DNA of 25,757 bases from Candidatus Heimdallarchaeota archaeon (lineage in GTDB: Archaea; Asgardarchaeota; Heimdallarchaeia; Heimdallarchaeales; Kariarchaeaceae). A program made the position numbers and the translations under genes. This document shows positions 8,865 through 18,213 of this stretch, piece by piece; within the stretch, counting starts at the first letter, position 1; each line of letters begins with the position of its first letter. Where the stretch lies: the NCBI GenBank assembly GCA_021399405.1, contig JAAFKL010000381.1:1-25757 (forward strand), written 5' to 3'. Under the pieces are notes generated by a model. It did no database searches, was not told the origin of the DNA, and saw nothing but the letters and a program-made list of their open reading frames with translations.

Positions 8865-9481
8865 TACTTTGGGGCAAAGATGGAAGAAATTTGAGTATAT
8901 TGCTATTAATACATATTAATATCAGGGAGTGATATTTCCTATAATTTGTATTGTTAATACCCACTGTCATATTAATAGTTTCCAAAGAAAATTAGTAAGG
9001 GAAGATGTTCAATAAGTCATGCAAATGTCAACAGCCACTCCATCGTCCGACATTCCTTGACCCATTCATATATCATACTATTCTATGAATGTCATGAATT
9101 TATTCCCCGATGACATTGACTGACAACCATATATTATGTATTAATCATGGAACACCTATCATAATTATTCATAATTACATAAATTTATAATACTAAACTC
9201 ACAAATTCGAATAATATTATATCCATTTGCATTGTTATTTTCATTGGTATCTTTCCCGAGAAATCCATTATATTCAAACTAGACTATCTAAGAATTAGGT
9301 TTATATATCTGGGTGTACCTTTTTTCAAATTGATTCGAAATTACATTGATATGCAATTTCTGGATACGAGGAAGGCTGTGTTACCCATCTAAATTCCCTA
9401 GTATATCTATCCAGCATGTTTTTTTTATATATTAGTGTAGTATATAATATGCAATAGATCAAATCATGTGGTTGGAGATGA
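8865..9481. other. 617-bp gene-free intergenic region between divergent genes
   Basis: A very AT-rich region between the methyltransferase (-) and the giant surface-protein gene (+). No ORF with coding character, tRNA or other recognisable RNA was found. It contains several TATA-like stretches (near 9300, 9425 and 9441) and a 7-bp inverted repeat, ATTCATA at 9064-9070 and TATGAAT at 9084-9090, which may be chance in such sequence. It is the longest non-coding stretch in the window and probably holds the control region of the giant gene. Confidence 0.6.
9441..9450 (+). promoter_or_regulatory. Putative TATA box of the giant surface-protein gene
   Basis: TATATAATAT lies 32-41 nt before the ATG at 9482, predicting a transcript start near 9470 and a very short leader. 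GGAG at 9474-9477 is a possible but closely spaced (4 nt) ribosome-binding site. Confidence 0.4.
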
Positions 9482-12400
9482 ATGACGCAAGTAAATTCTG
9501 CAAATTCTAGATCTCCTACAATAGATTCAATCCGGATCCGTAGGAGTTCTATTTTGGTATTTGTTCTAATATATGCTTTAGTTATACTCAGCTCACCAAA
9601 TACAGTTAATGCACAAATATCATTTACAGATAATAATGTTGATAGTGACTCAAATGTTGATAATGTATCGAATATTGGAAGTGATGGTAGTACAAAATAT
9701 CTTGACGCAAAATCATTAAATGATGATTATCAAGAAATCAGAGAATCCAACATATCCGAAATAGCAAGTATTGAAGATTATGTGGATGAAATTAGCGATG
9801 TAGATACATATCCAGAATCTGGTTCAATTACTAATTTTGCAGAATTACAAGCTGTCGATCAAACCAATGCACTATTGACTGAAGGAAACAAAAGACTACC
9901 ATGGGGAGACATTATTAAACATCCCTCTGAAACAACTGTAAATTGGATGAGATGTATGGCAGGAGAATTTGATCTAGGTTCAAGCTATCAAGTATCGGAA
10001 ATATACATTTCAAGCGGTACAAATGGTGGTGGTGGAGAGGTAAGATTATCGGTATATCAAGGTGGAACGTTAGCTGATCCAAATGGTGCCAACTTAATAT
10101 GGGACGCAGGCACAGTAACAGCTACTGAAAGTATGGTCGGTGTAAAAGGAGGGGCAGCAGCATTGAATAACAATGAACCAATATGGATTTGTGTCAAAGG
10201 TAATGACAACTCTTTCAATGTGTATAATAACAACTCTTACAATGTAGAATCTGACTTTCAAAGTACTAACGGAAGAGTAATGATGGGTTCAAGCCATTCA
10301 ATAGATGAAACAGTTCCATTTGAATCATTTATAAATTCTACAGGTTCCTCCTTTGCAAATTATTGGTACTCATTCCACATTGTAATTGAGGATACTACCT
10401 CAGATCTACAGTTGGATCAAGAACTTCAATTCACAAGTGTCATTGACTATTTACCACAAGAAATATTAGCAATAAAAACAGGGACATTCAGTGGATCAGA
10501 GGATATTAATGTCACTTATTGGTCAGGTTCAAATTGGGATTTGATTGCGAGTGATTTGGAACAAAACTCTTGGAACAATTTTTCTGTTGTACTAGATTCT
10601 TCAATGTTTACAATTAAATTAGGGGGATCTGAGACAACTTCAGATACAACCATCGATACCTGGAACATAGATGCAATTTTACTTGTTGTTTCTGGGATTG
10701 GAGACGATGAAATTGTAGTTACAAATGATCAGTCAGATGTTGATAATAGTACTGATATAGGTAATTTAAACAATTTTGCAAGTACACAAATCAAAGATGG
10801 ATCATTGGCCAATTTGGTTGAAAATAGCCCTAATAATATTATATTCCAAAGAGCGAGTGGATCCATAGGAACTTCCCATGTGATTGATATTGGTGAACCG
10901 AATAATTATCGACTAGTTGCGGTTTTTATTAGTAATGAAACTTCTGGCATTTCAGCTAGCGGAGTGCAAATAGACGGTAAATCAGCAATTAAAGTTGCTG
11001 AGGCGGACAACCCTGTGGGTTTGGGAAATCATCAAGAATTATGGATACTTACAGAATCAGGTTTAGGTGCATCAACTGGGAGTGTTACTGTATCATTAAT
11101 TGGGGGTTTCAGCACCTATGCGGTTCATGTCATGGTTTTTTATAATGTGAGGGATAGTATTATTCCTTACGATGTCCAAATTGATAATGCCAGTGAGGCT
11201 CAAGTAGAGATAGTACCTGCACCTGTGAATATTCCAGAGAGTGGTTTGCTAATTTTTGGAGCGGGCAATGGTCAAGCGGGTTCTTATGTTAACACAAATT
11301 GGGATACGAGTCCCACCGATGTTGATACATCAGATGATGATTTATCGCCAGAAATCGAAATGATTGAAGCTCATGATGGATCTTATCCTGATTCAGCTGT
11401 GTTGGCGGAAGCATATTGGATTTCAACTATTTCAGCTCAAGCCAATAGACAATTTAGAGCAAGTGGCACAACGACCAATAATCGAGGGACAGGAATCATA
11501 GTATCATTTGAACCTGCGACATATCAATTAGATCAGGAAATACAATGGAATAATGTCCCATATGACATGTATTCAGAGAAGTTAGCAATCTTTACGGGAG
11601 ATATATCAGAAGAAGATATTTCTGTGGATTATTGGAATGGTACAAATTGGAAAAATCTATTTACTGATCTTGTAGCCAATGCCTGGAACAATATTACTGT
11701 AACGGATATCCTAGATTCGAATACGTTCACTCTACGATTTCATGATAGTATCAAAATCCTAGATAACAATCAGAGTAACTGGGAAATTGATGTAGTGCTA
11801 TTAGCTTATCACTCCACTAATACCAATTATAGATTGGAGTGGGAGCATCAAGTCACTGGATTGGATGATGATAGAGAGAAATTCGAATTATCAATATATG
11901 GATACAGCTCAAGTGTCACTGAAACCTTTGGAATACAAATGTGGAATACAATTACCTCGAGTTGGATGGACCCACTTGAAATTGAAATTGGGACAACCCT
12001 TCAATGGTACAATGCAACTATCACGAACCAAGATGTAATTGATGAATCTATAACATGGAGGTATATAGGTAATCAAGATCAGCCTTATGATCTTGAACAA
12101 ACAACGCTCTACATAGACTATGCAGGGATTGCAACCTATGATGAAGCTCCAACTTTTACTGATACTCCCGAGGATATTGTGATCTCTGAAGGTAGTACAT
12201 CTAATACATTGACCTGGAGTGCCTATGATTTGAATCCAAATTACTTTATGATTGAGAGAAATTATTTTCCAACAGGTCCATTTGGTTTTTGGAATAATAC
12301 AGATTCCATTATAATTGATATTGACGGTTTAGATAAAGGGGAATATATTTTCAAAATTATCCTCAAAGACACTCACGATTATATCTCAGAAGATACAGTC

Positions 12401-15313
12401 ACGGTCAATGTGATTGATACAACAGACCCAATTTTTGTGGCAGTCCCAGAAGACTCTACATATTCTGAAGGATCATCAGGTAATAAGCTTACTTGGAATG
12501 TTTTTGATAAATGGGCTGGTTCGTATGAATTATATCAGAATGGAATACTAACTAATGATGTTGGTGAATGGGACAATGAAAATAATGTGACTATTGATAT
12601 TGATGGTTTGATCAAAGGCACTTACAATTTTACTTTACGGCTGAAAGATAATTCTGACAATTTTTCCACAAATACCGTATTTGTCACCGTTATTGATACT
12701 ACAACACCAGAAATTAATTTAGATCAAGCTGAAATAGCGTATTCAGAGGGATCTCAAGGGAATGTGTTAACTTGGAACGTAACTGATAATCATCCAGATA
12801 CTTTTCAATTATATCAAAATGGGACCTTTACTGGAGATACAGGGGTATGGAGCAATATAGATAATTTAACAATTAATATCGATGCACTACCTAGGGGGGT
12901 TTATAATTATACCTTGATCATTAAAGATGATTCCAGCAACATTGCAATCAGCACTGTATTTGTGTACGTTATGGATACTACGAAACCAGATATTCTTGAG
13001 AATTCAGGGGATCTTGTATATGGTCAAGGATTCATTGGTAATTTTATATGGTGGAATGCTTCAGATAACTATCCTGAGGGTTATACTGTCCATTTAGATG
13101 GACAAGTGTATACATCTGGAAATTGGACAGATAAAGAAATCCTCTTAGTAAATGTAGATAGACTTCCAGCGGGAGAATATAATTTTACAATAATTGTTTG
13201 GGATGATTCAAACAATTACTACTCTAACACAATTATTGTAACTTCTGTTGCGGAAACTTCATTGCCTGTCATATCAATGGCACCCACAGATACTTCATTC
13301 ATTGAGGGATCAACTGGAAATTCATTAAACTGGTCAGTACATGATGAATTCCCCTTTATCTACAGAATATACATCAATGGTGAAAATACTGTTCTTAATC
13401 TTTGGTCAAATTACATTCCCATATTTCTTGATATTGACGATTTGGAGCTTGGTGTAAATAATATTACAATTGTTATTCAAGATTTATCAAGGAATAATGT
13501 TGTACACACAGTATTCATAACTGTTCAGGACGATGTTTCACCAATTATAGTTGAATACCCTAATGATAGTACATACATTGTGGGAAGCACCGATAATATC
13601 TTAGATTTGAAATCATTTGATAACCACCCATCAAAATTTGAAGTGTACCTTGACAGTTCTTTCTATGTATCAGGAAATTGGGGAAACCTAAATAATATCA
13701 TCATAGATATTGATGGCTTGGTAATTGGAAATTACAATTTTACGATAATAGTTTTTGATTCATCATACAATTCCGTCTCGTATGATGTGCTGATTGCGGT
13801 AACCTATATTAAAACAGAATTACATGATATATTTCCAGCTATTGAAATTTATGAGGGATATACTGATCCGATAGTTGGAACTTGGATAGACGAAGAAGGA
13901 AAGGGAATAAATCTTGGAGTTGTTCAGGGCCAATTGTATAATTCATCATCAGAAGAGGAGAGTATAAGAGATTTCACAGGAATTATAATTGATGGGGCTT
14001 TAATAATAAATGTAAATTACGGATCACTAGAACCTGGGAACTATCAGCTAATATTAAAATTTGAAAAGGCAAGTTATCAGAATCATACTTTGAGCTTTGA
14101 AATATTGGTTTTAGCTCATCAACTTGAAATAAATATCAATTTTGATGATGATCTAATTAGTAATAACAATTTTACTGTTGAGATCCAGGTAAACTATCTC
14201 AATAATAATACAAACAATCTAGGTTTAAGCGACTTTGGATCACGGGCAGGTGCTGCAGATGGATTAGAACTCTCAGTAACATTTGATTTAGAATATAAAA
14301 ATGGTACAATTAACACTTACCTATATGATCTTACTACAGACTCTAATGGTGTTACATATGTAACTTTGACTGAGGTTCAAACAACCAATTTAAGGATGAT
14401 TCAAGGAATTAATGTAGACATACAAAGTCAGGGAGCAATTGTGGGGAAAACAATTAAACTTACATCAGAACAGATACCCCCAGTTACCATACCCGAGAAT
14501 ATTGATCAACCCAAAATTAATCTACCAGCTATTGGACCTGTGGACAGAACTCTGTTCTTCTCTATTGTGGCAATTATGTTAATTCTCATCTCAGCCCCAA
14601 TTTTGTATAATTATCTAAAGAAAAAGGAAACAAAGTATGCAGTATTATCTGAAAGTTTAGAGTTAGCGGGAGCGGAGATCAGGGGTATTCGATCAATACA
14701 ACAAATACTAATCATTAACAAAGGAGGATTACCCTTGTATGTAAAACAAATCCAATCGGTAGGAGTTGATCCACTATTGTTATCTGGGATGTCTAGTGCA
14801 GTTTCTAGCTTCCTACAAGAAATTGGTGATCAACAGTATTTTGGGATACAAGTAATGGAAAATCAAGGATTATCAGTTACTTCTCACAAAGCTGAATTTT
14901 CAAATTTCGTCTTAATTTCAACCAGCAGCTTACCGATGACTATTCTTGATCAGATGAAGAATGCTCATCTTATGATCGAGAAGAAATTTGAGAAAACCAT
15001 GAAAAAGAGAATCCATAATCAACTTAAGAAAGAAGATATCGATGATGTTTTTCATCAAACTGGATTAAAGATTGGTCTTATTGAAGGTCTAACAATTAAC
15101 AAAAGAAATCAGAAAAAGTTTGAGAAAGAAACACCAAACAATAAGGATATCAAATTATTGGTTTCTTTACTAGCGAACACGGTCGATGATGAAACTAGTA
15201 TATTTACACTGAGTGAGTTATTTGATTTTTATAATGACAAAGGGTATTCTCAAAATCAAGCTGCAAATGTCATACTTGAGGCTTATAATTTTGGGATACT
15301 ACAAGTAGTTTGA
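9482..15313 (+). CDS. Giant single-pass surface protein: duplicated N-terminal modules, six Ig-like repeats, membrane span, cytosolic longin-like tail
   Basis: A 1943-aa protein. A signal peptide has its hydrophobic core at about 24-38 and a likely cut after A44. A two-fold N-terminal duplication follows: linker motifs NFAELQ..D (118) and NFASTQ..D (431), each leading to a beta-rich module and then a ~100-aa domain starting LDQE (311 and 683), with YW-G-NW and W-ID-LL hallmarks. Residues about 888-1442 hold six ~93-aa Ig/cadherin-like repeats. After more beta domains, one membrane span (about 1690-1712) is followed by KKK, so the C-terminus should be cytosolic. The tail (1738-1850) reads as beta-beta-alpha-beta-beta-beta-alpha, with IQQILIINKGGLPLYVKQI and DPLLLSGMSSAVSSFLQEIG, resembling longin/roadblock-type domains of Asgard archaea. 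Residues 1889-1943 look like a small winged helix. The outside is rich in N-x-S/T sequons, so probably glycosylated. Likely an adhesin or receptor; the ligand is unknown. Confidence 0.85.
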   Translation: MTQVNSANSRSPTIDSIRIRRSSILVFVLIYALVILSSPNTVNAQISFTDNNVDSDSNVDNVSNIGSDGSTKYLDAKSLNDDYQEIRESNISEIASIEDYVDEISDVDTYPESGSITNFAELQAVDQTNALLTEGNKRLPWGDIIKHPSETTVNWMRCMAGEFDLGSSYQVSEIYISSGTNGGGGEVRLSVYQGGTLADPNGANLIWDAGTVTATESMVGVKGGAAALNNNEPIWICVKGNDNSFNVYNNNSYNVESDFQSTNGRVMMGSSHSIDETVPFESFINSTGSSFANYWYSFHIVIEDTTSDLQLDQELQFTSVIDYLPQEILAIKTGTFSGSEDINVTYWSGSNWDLIASDLEQNSWNNFSVVLDSSMFTIKLGGSETTSDTTIDTWNIDAILLVVSGIGDDEIVVTNDQSDVDNSTDIGNLNNFASTQIKDGSLANLVENSPNNIIFQRASGSIGTSHVIDIGEPNNYRLVAVFISNETSGISASGVQIDGKSAIKVAEADNPVGLGNHQELWILTESGLGASTGSVTVSLIGGFSTYAVHVMVFYNVRDSIIPYDVQIDNASEAQVEIVPAPVNIPESGLLIFGAGNGQAGSYVNTNWDTSPTDVDTSDDDLSPEIEMIEAHDGSYPDSAVLAEAYWISTISAQANRQFRASGTTTNNRGTGIIVSFEPATYQLDQEIQWNNVPYDMYSEKLAIFTGDISEEDISVDYWNGTNWKNLFTDLVANAWNNITVTDILDSNTFTLRFHDSIKILDNNQSNWEIDVVLLAYHSTNTNYRLEWEHQVTGLDDDREKFELSIYGYSSSVTETFGIQMWNTITSSWMDPLEIEIGTTLQWYNATITNQDVIDESITWRYIGNQDQPYDLEQTTLYIDYAGIATYDEAPTFTDTPEDIVISEGSTSNTLTWSAYDLNPNYFMIERNYFPTGPFGFWNNTDSIIIDIDGLDKGEYIFKIILKDTHDYISEDTVTVNVIDTTDPIFVAVPEDSTYSEGSSGNKLTWNVFDKWAGSYELYQNGILTNDVGEWDNENNVTIDIDGLIKGTYNFTLRLKDNSDNFSTNTVFVTVIDTTTPEINLDQAEIAYSEGSQGNVLTWNVTDNHPDTFQLYQNGTFTGDTGVWSNIDNLTINIDALPRGVYNYTLIIKDDSSNIAISTVFVYVMDTTKPDILENSGDLVYGQGFIGNFIWWNASDNYPEGYTVHLDGQVYTSGNWTDKEILLVNVDRLPAGEYNFTIIVWDDSNNYYSNTIIVTSVAETSLPVISMAPTDTSFIEGSTGNSLNWSVHDEFPFIYRIYINGENTVLNLWSNYIPIFLDIDDLELGVNNITIVIQDLSRNNVVHTVFITVQDDVSPIIVEYPNDSTYIVGSTDNILDLKSFDNHPSKFEVYLDSSFYVSGNWGNLNNIIIDIDGLVIGNYNFTIIVFDSSYNSVSYDVLIAVTYIKTELHDIFPAIEIYEGYTDPIVGTWIDEEGKGINLGVVQGQLYNSSSEEESIRDFTGIIIDGALIINVNYGSLEPGNYQLILKFEKASYQNHTLSFEILVLAHQLEININFDDDLISNNNFTVEIQVNYLNNNTNNLGLSDFGSRAGAADGLELSVTFDLEYKNGTINTYLYDLTTDSNGVTYVTLTEVQTTNLRMIQGINVDIQSQGAIVGKTIKLTSEQIPPVTIPENIDQPKINLPAIGPVDRTLFFSIVAIMLILISAPILYNYLKKKETKYAVLSESLELAGAEIRGIRSIQQILIINKGGLPLYVKQIQSVGVDPLLLSGMSSAVSSFLQEIGDQQYFGIQVMENQGLSVTSHKAEFSNFVLISTSSLPMTILDQMKNAHLMIEKKFEKTMKKRIHNQLKKEDIDDVFHQTGLKIGLIEGLTINKRNQKKFEKETPNNKDIKLLVSLLANTVDDETSIFTLSELFDFYNDKGYSQNQAANVILEAYNFGILQVV
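10412..11818 (+). repeat. Two copies of a ~100-aa LDQE beta module within the giant gene
   Basis: Copy 1 spans about 10412-10695 and copy 2 about 11528-11818. Shared positions include LDQE(L/I)Q at the start, a central V-YW-G-NW segment, the WNN segment, and W-(I)D-(I/V)-LL at the end. The protein similarity is clear but the DNA has diverged, so this is an old duplication. Confidence 0.7.
12150..13807 (+). repeat. Six tandem Ig/cadherin-like repeats in the giant gene
   Basis: Six ~280-nt units with SEG-like starts near residues 896, 988, 1082, 1176, 1269 and 1360. Each has (S/I)EGS-GN, W---D--P, W(S/D)N, (I/V)DID-L--G-Y(N)FT and a closing V(F)VTV-D-T-P linker. The fourth and sixth copies are the most diverged (GQG and IVG in place of SEG). 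Such repeats usually form extended stalks. Confidence 0.75.
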
Positions 15314-15329
15314 AATTATTTGTTTCTAA

Positions 15330-15352
15330 CCAATTAGCTTATTCTAAATTGG
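15330..15352. terminator. Possible hairpin between convergent genes
   Basis: CCAATT (15330-15335) and AATTGG (15347-15352) form a 6-bp inverted repeat with an 11-nt loop, extendable with one bulge (AG/CT). It lies between the stop of the giant gene and the stop of the winged-helix gene and could act in both directions. No strong T-run follows directly, so the call is weak. Confidence 0.25.
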
Positions 15353-15368
15353 GGAAAGCCATTTTGCA

Positions 15369-15998
15369 TTATTTTCGTTTCTTTTTCAATTCTTCATCAA
15401 TTTTCTCTGGATGCATTGCCGAGACAGGTATTGAAATACCGAATACTAGCTGATCAATATCAATCTCTCCATCACCCATATTCAAGCTTTCTTCTTTTAT
15501 TTGTTCAATTCCGCCAATGAATTCTTTAAACAAGTTTTCAAGCCGATTAGCTTGATCTACTGTTTTGAGTTTTAAATCTTCGATAGTTATTCGAAAAGTC
15601 TGTCCCTCTTTGGCTCTCTCCTGATTTGATTTAGCAAATCTACTACTTGACACTGTTTCTATGTATGATGCAGAATGTAAAATTATGTTTTTTGCAATAA
15701 TCCCGATTGTACGAACTACATTAGCCTGAATTTGGGCATCTGATTGTGATTCCGGTTTCTCAGGAATGATTGTTGGAGAAGTTTCACTTTTTCTTCCAAT
15801 TTCCATCTCTTCCATAATTACGGATCCTAATTCAGTAAGGACATAATATTTACCAACAATTTTACTAGTATCAATCTTAATCAGATCCAGCTTATCCAGT
15901 TGTTTGATGTGATGTAAGGTTGTAGGATTGGTTTTTCCTATAAATTTGGCTATTTGTTTAAGTTTTAATGAATCATATAATCCCAAATTCACCTGCAT
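15369..15998 (-). CDS. Winged-helix (ArsR-like) transcriptional regulator, apparently N-terminally short
   Basis: A 209-aa protein. Residues about 10-65 form a winged helix: SLKLKQIAKFIGKTNPTTLH with HIKQLDKLDLIKI is a helix-turn-helix and GKYYVLTELG is the wing. The C-terminal part (75-205) is helical and unrecognised, ending in a Lys/Arg-rich tail. The ATG at 15998 leaves almost no room for the first helix usually found before the helix-turn-helix. The frame stays open upstream only to a stop at 16023-16025, with residues VHHASLRK before the Met but no start codon among them. The N-terminus may therefore be truncated at the same point where the neighbouring surface gene is truncated. It could regulate the adjacent surface genes; this is inference from position. 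Confidence 0.65.
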   Translation of the reverse strand: MQVNLGLYDSLKLKQIAKFIGKTNPTTLHHIKQLDKLDLIKIDTSKIVGKYYVLTELGSVIMEEMEIGRKSETSPTIIPEKPESQSDAQIQANVVRTIGIIAKNIILHSASYIETVSSSRFAKSNQERAKEGQTFRITIEDLKLKTVDQANRLENLFKEFIGGIEQIKEESLNMGDGEIDIDQLVFGISIPVSAMHPEKIDEELKKKRK

Positions 15999-16453
15999 TT
16001 TTCTTAATGAAGCGTGGTGTACCTATCGATCAGGGTGTATTAGGCTATTGGAATACTTCAACTATTGATGGTTGGTCGCATTTTGATATTACACGAGATG
16101 AAGCGGGACTTTTCAAGGTTTATATTAATAATACATTACGAATAGAAGCTCAAGATAACACCTATGCAACCTCTAATTCATTATGGATGAATACGGAAAC
16201 CGGGACTAATATTGGATTTGATAATTTTGTAGTAAAGGATGATATATCATCCATCCAAAGTTCATCAACAAGTACTTCAGTCACCATAGACAATTCAACC
16301 ACTACTAATGTTAGCATCAGTAATTCGACAAGTTCTGATTCAAGAACAGATGATACGTCTTTTTCACCGATTAGTTTTTTGGGTTTACCAATTGTGGTAC
16401 TAGTATATCAAAATTATAGAAGAAGAAAGAATGGGGGATTTGATTTAACATGA
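15968..16453 (+). pseudogene. 5'-truncated anchored surface protein (LamG/jelly-roll-like C-terminal fragment)
   Basis: Up to 161 codons; homologous-looking sequence begins only around 16007 (ATG, KRGVPIDQG). The visible part is the end of a beta-sandwich domain (GWSHFDITRDEAGLFKVYIN to NIGFDNFVV, the style of LamG-like domains). A Ser/Thr-rich stalk, a short hydrophobic span (SFLGLPIVVLVYQN) and the basic stop-transfer RRRK follow. There is no signal peptide, so the product could not be exported as expected; the 5' part of a larger surface gene seems lost. The first 31 nt overlap the start of the opposite-strand regulator and are probably not native coding sequence. Its stop overlaps the next ATG as ATGA at 16450-16453, so the FG-GAP gene was probably translated in the same operon. 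Confidence 0.6.
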
Positions 16454-18213
16454 ATAAACAAAAGTTACCGATAATTTTGCTTATTTTTCTTCTATTTTTA
16501 TCACAATTGGCCTCACAAAATGTTGCAGGGGAGAATTCAAATATAAAACAAACTTCTGAATCATTTAACTTCAAAATTACAGCTGAAACCGAAGGTGATT
16601 GGTATATGTCAGTTGATGGGGCAGGAGATATTAACAATGATGGATTCGACGATTTCTTGGTCGGTGCAAGATTCAATGATGAAGGAGGAACAAATACCGG
16701 TCAAACATACCTATTTTATGGAAGACCAAATGGAAATTGGCAGGATTTTGACTTATCACAAGCCAATGCATCCTTTATCGGGGAAAATGCCTATGACTAC
16801 TCAGGAAATCAAGTAACTGGCCTTGGCGACATTAACAATGATGGATATGACGACTTTTCAATCGAGGCGATTCTTAATTCTGAAGGTGGTTTTAGGGCAG
16901 GTCAATCATACATTTTTCTTGGATCAGAAAAAGCAAAGTGGAGTATGGATACGTTAATTTCTAATGCTAATGCTTCATTTTTAAGGGAAGAACCAAAAGA
17001 CCTAGCCCATGGTATCTATAATGTTGGTGACGTGAATGCAGATGGTTTCAATGATTTCATTGTAGCAGCGTATGCAAATAATGATGGTGGAGATCATGCA
17101 GGTCAGATGTATTTAATATTAGGAAGTTTAAATACTCGATGGAAAATGGATATATCTCTTTCAAATGCTAATGCTTCATTTATTGGGGATGATTTTGATT
17201 TACTTGGAATTGATGCTTCAGGTATTGGAGATATAAACAATGATGGTTTTGATGATTTCGCAATCGGTAGTTTACAGAATTCATGTTGGTTTTGTGACAC
17301 GGTGGTTAGTTCATCTGGCCCAAGAAAAGTAGATATCATACTAGGTAGGCCTACAGAGGAATGGGGAATGGATCAATTAATAAATACAGCCAATATAACA
17401 ATTCTTGGAGAATCGGATAGTCCTATCCATTATGGAGCATCATTTTCTTGGATAACTGGTGCTGGTGATATGAACAATGATGGTTACGATGATTTTGCCA
17501 TCGGAGGGTATACAAATGACCAGGCAGCAGAAGATGCTGGAATGGTTAGCATATTTTTTGGTAGAGAAACTGATAAGTGGTCCCGAAATTATAATTTGAG
17601 TGACGGTGAAGTGGCATACTACGGCGAAGCCGATGATGCGTGGGCAGGTTTCGAAATCGTCGGAGTAGGAGATGTGAATGATGATGGAAATGATGATTTG
17701 TTGATAGGAACCCCGTCAAAACTTGATATTGATTGGGAAAGCGAATGGGTATATGCAAAAAATACTACAATAGGGAAGGCCCACCTGATTTTTGGAATAA
17801 ATGGAATTTGGGAGGTAGAAACATCTTTGTCCTCAGCCGATATAGTCTATTCTAGTGGATCCGGTGGAGATGCTTTTGCAAATAAAGTTGCAAAATTAGG
17901 AGACATCAACAATGATGGGAGGGATGATTTTGCAATTTCTTCGACAATTCCGAGTGAGATATACGGAGGTTCAAGCCTCGGCTTCGTTTATATTATTATG
18001 GATCATTTATCCAATAGTGATAATCTGATTGTTAATACTAATTTTGAAACTCAATCTACCACTGCTAGTGGGACCCAAAGTACAATATCTGTTACTTCAA
18101 ATATTTCTTCATCATCGAATAATTCAAATTCTAATGATAGCCCTATTACCATATTCCCTACTATGTACATTATATTCATTTTATTTATTTTCAGAAAAAG
18201 GAGAATATTGTAA
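16450..18213 (+). CDS. Membrane-anchored FG-GAP (integrin-alpha-like) seven-blade beta-propeller surface protein
   Basis: A 587-aa protein with signal peptide (MNKQ, hydrophobic 6-20, likely cut near A27). Seven FG-GAP blades each carry a Ca-binding D(I/V/M)N-DG--D loop, with first Asp at residues 60, 127, 194, 261, 340, 408 and 485; spacing is 67, 67, 67, 79, 68 and 77. Seven is the number in integrin alpha-chain heads, so this should be a complete propeller. A Ser/Asn/Thr-rich linker (about 525-562), one hydrophobic span (566-580) and RKRR follow, so the propeller is displayed outside and anchored at its C-terminus. FG-GAP propellers bind proteins or sugars in a Ca-dependent way; the ligand is unknown. 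The start overlaps the stop of the truncated upstream gene (ATGA), implying translational coupling. Confidence 0.88.
   Translation: MNKQKLPIILLIFLLFLSQLASQNVAGENSNIKQTSESFNFKITAETEGDWYMSVDGAGDINNDGFDDFLVGARFNDEGGTNTGQTYLFYGRPNGNWQDFDLSQANASFIGENAYDYSGNQVTGLGDINNDGYDDFSIEAILNSEGGFRAGQSYIFLGSEKAKWSMDTLISNANASFLREEPKDLAHGIYNVGDVNADGFNDFIVAAYANNDGGDHAGQMYLILGSLNTRWKMDISLSNANASFIGDDFDLLGIDASGIGDINNDGFDDFAIGSLQNSCWFCDTVVSSSGPRKVDIILGRPTEEWGMDQLINTANITILGESDSPIHYGASFSWITGAGDMNNDGYDDFAIGGYTNDQAAEDAGMVSIFFGRETDKWSRNYNLSDGEVAYYGEADDAWAGFEIVGVGDVNDDGNDDLLIGTPSKLDIDWESEWVYAKNTTIGKAHLIFGINGIWEVETSLSSADIVYSSGSGGDAFANKVAKLGDINNDGRDDFAISSTIPSEIYGGSSLGFVYIIMDHLSNSDNLIVNTNFETQSTTASGTQSTISVTSNISSSSNNSNSNDSPITIFPTMYIIFILFIFRKRRIL

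Noticed and set aside
9115..9135. C/D-box-like motifs (GATGAC and CTGA)
   Set aside because: The boxes are only a few bases apart with no room for guide sequence or the second box pair of a C/D sRNA.
16371..16676. 101-codon minus-strand open frame across the start of the FG-GAP gene
   Set aside because: It is antisense to the signal peptide and first blade of the FG-GAP gene, with no ribosome-binding site or family similarity.
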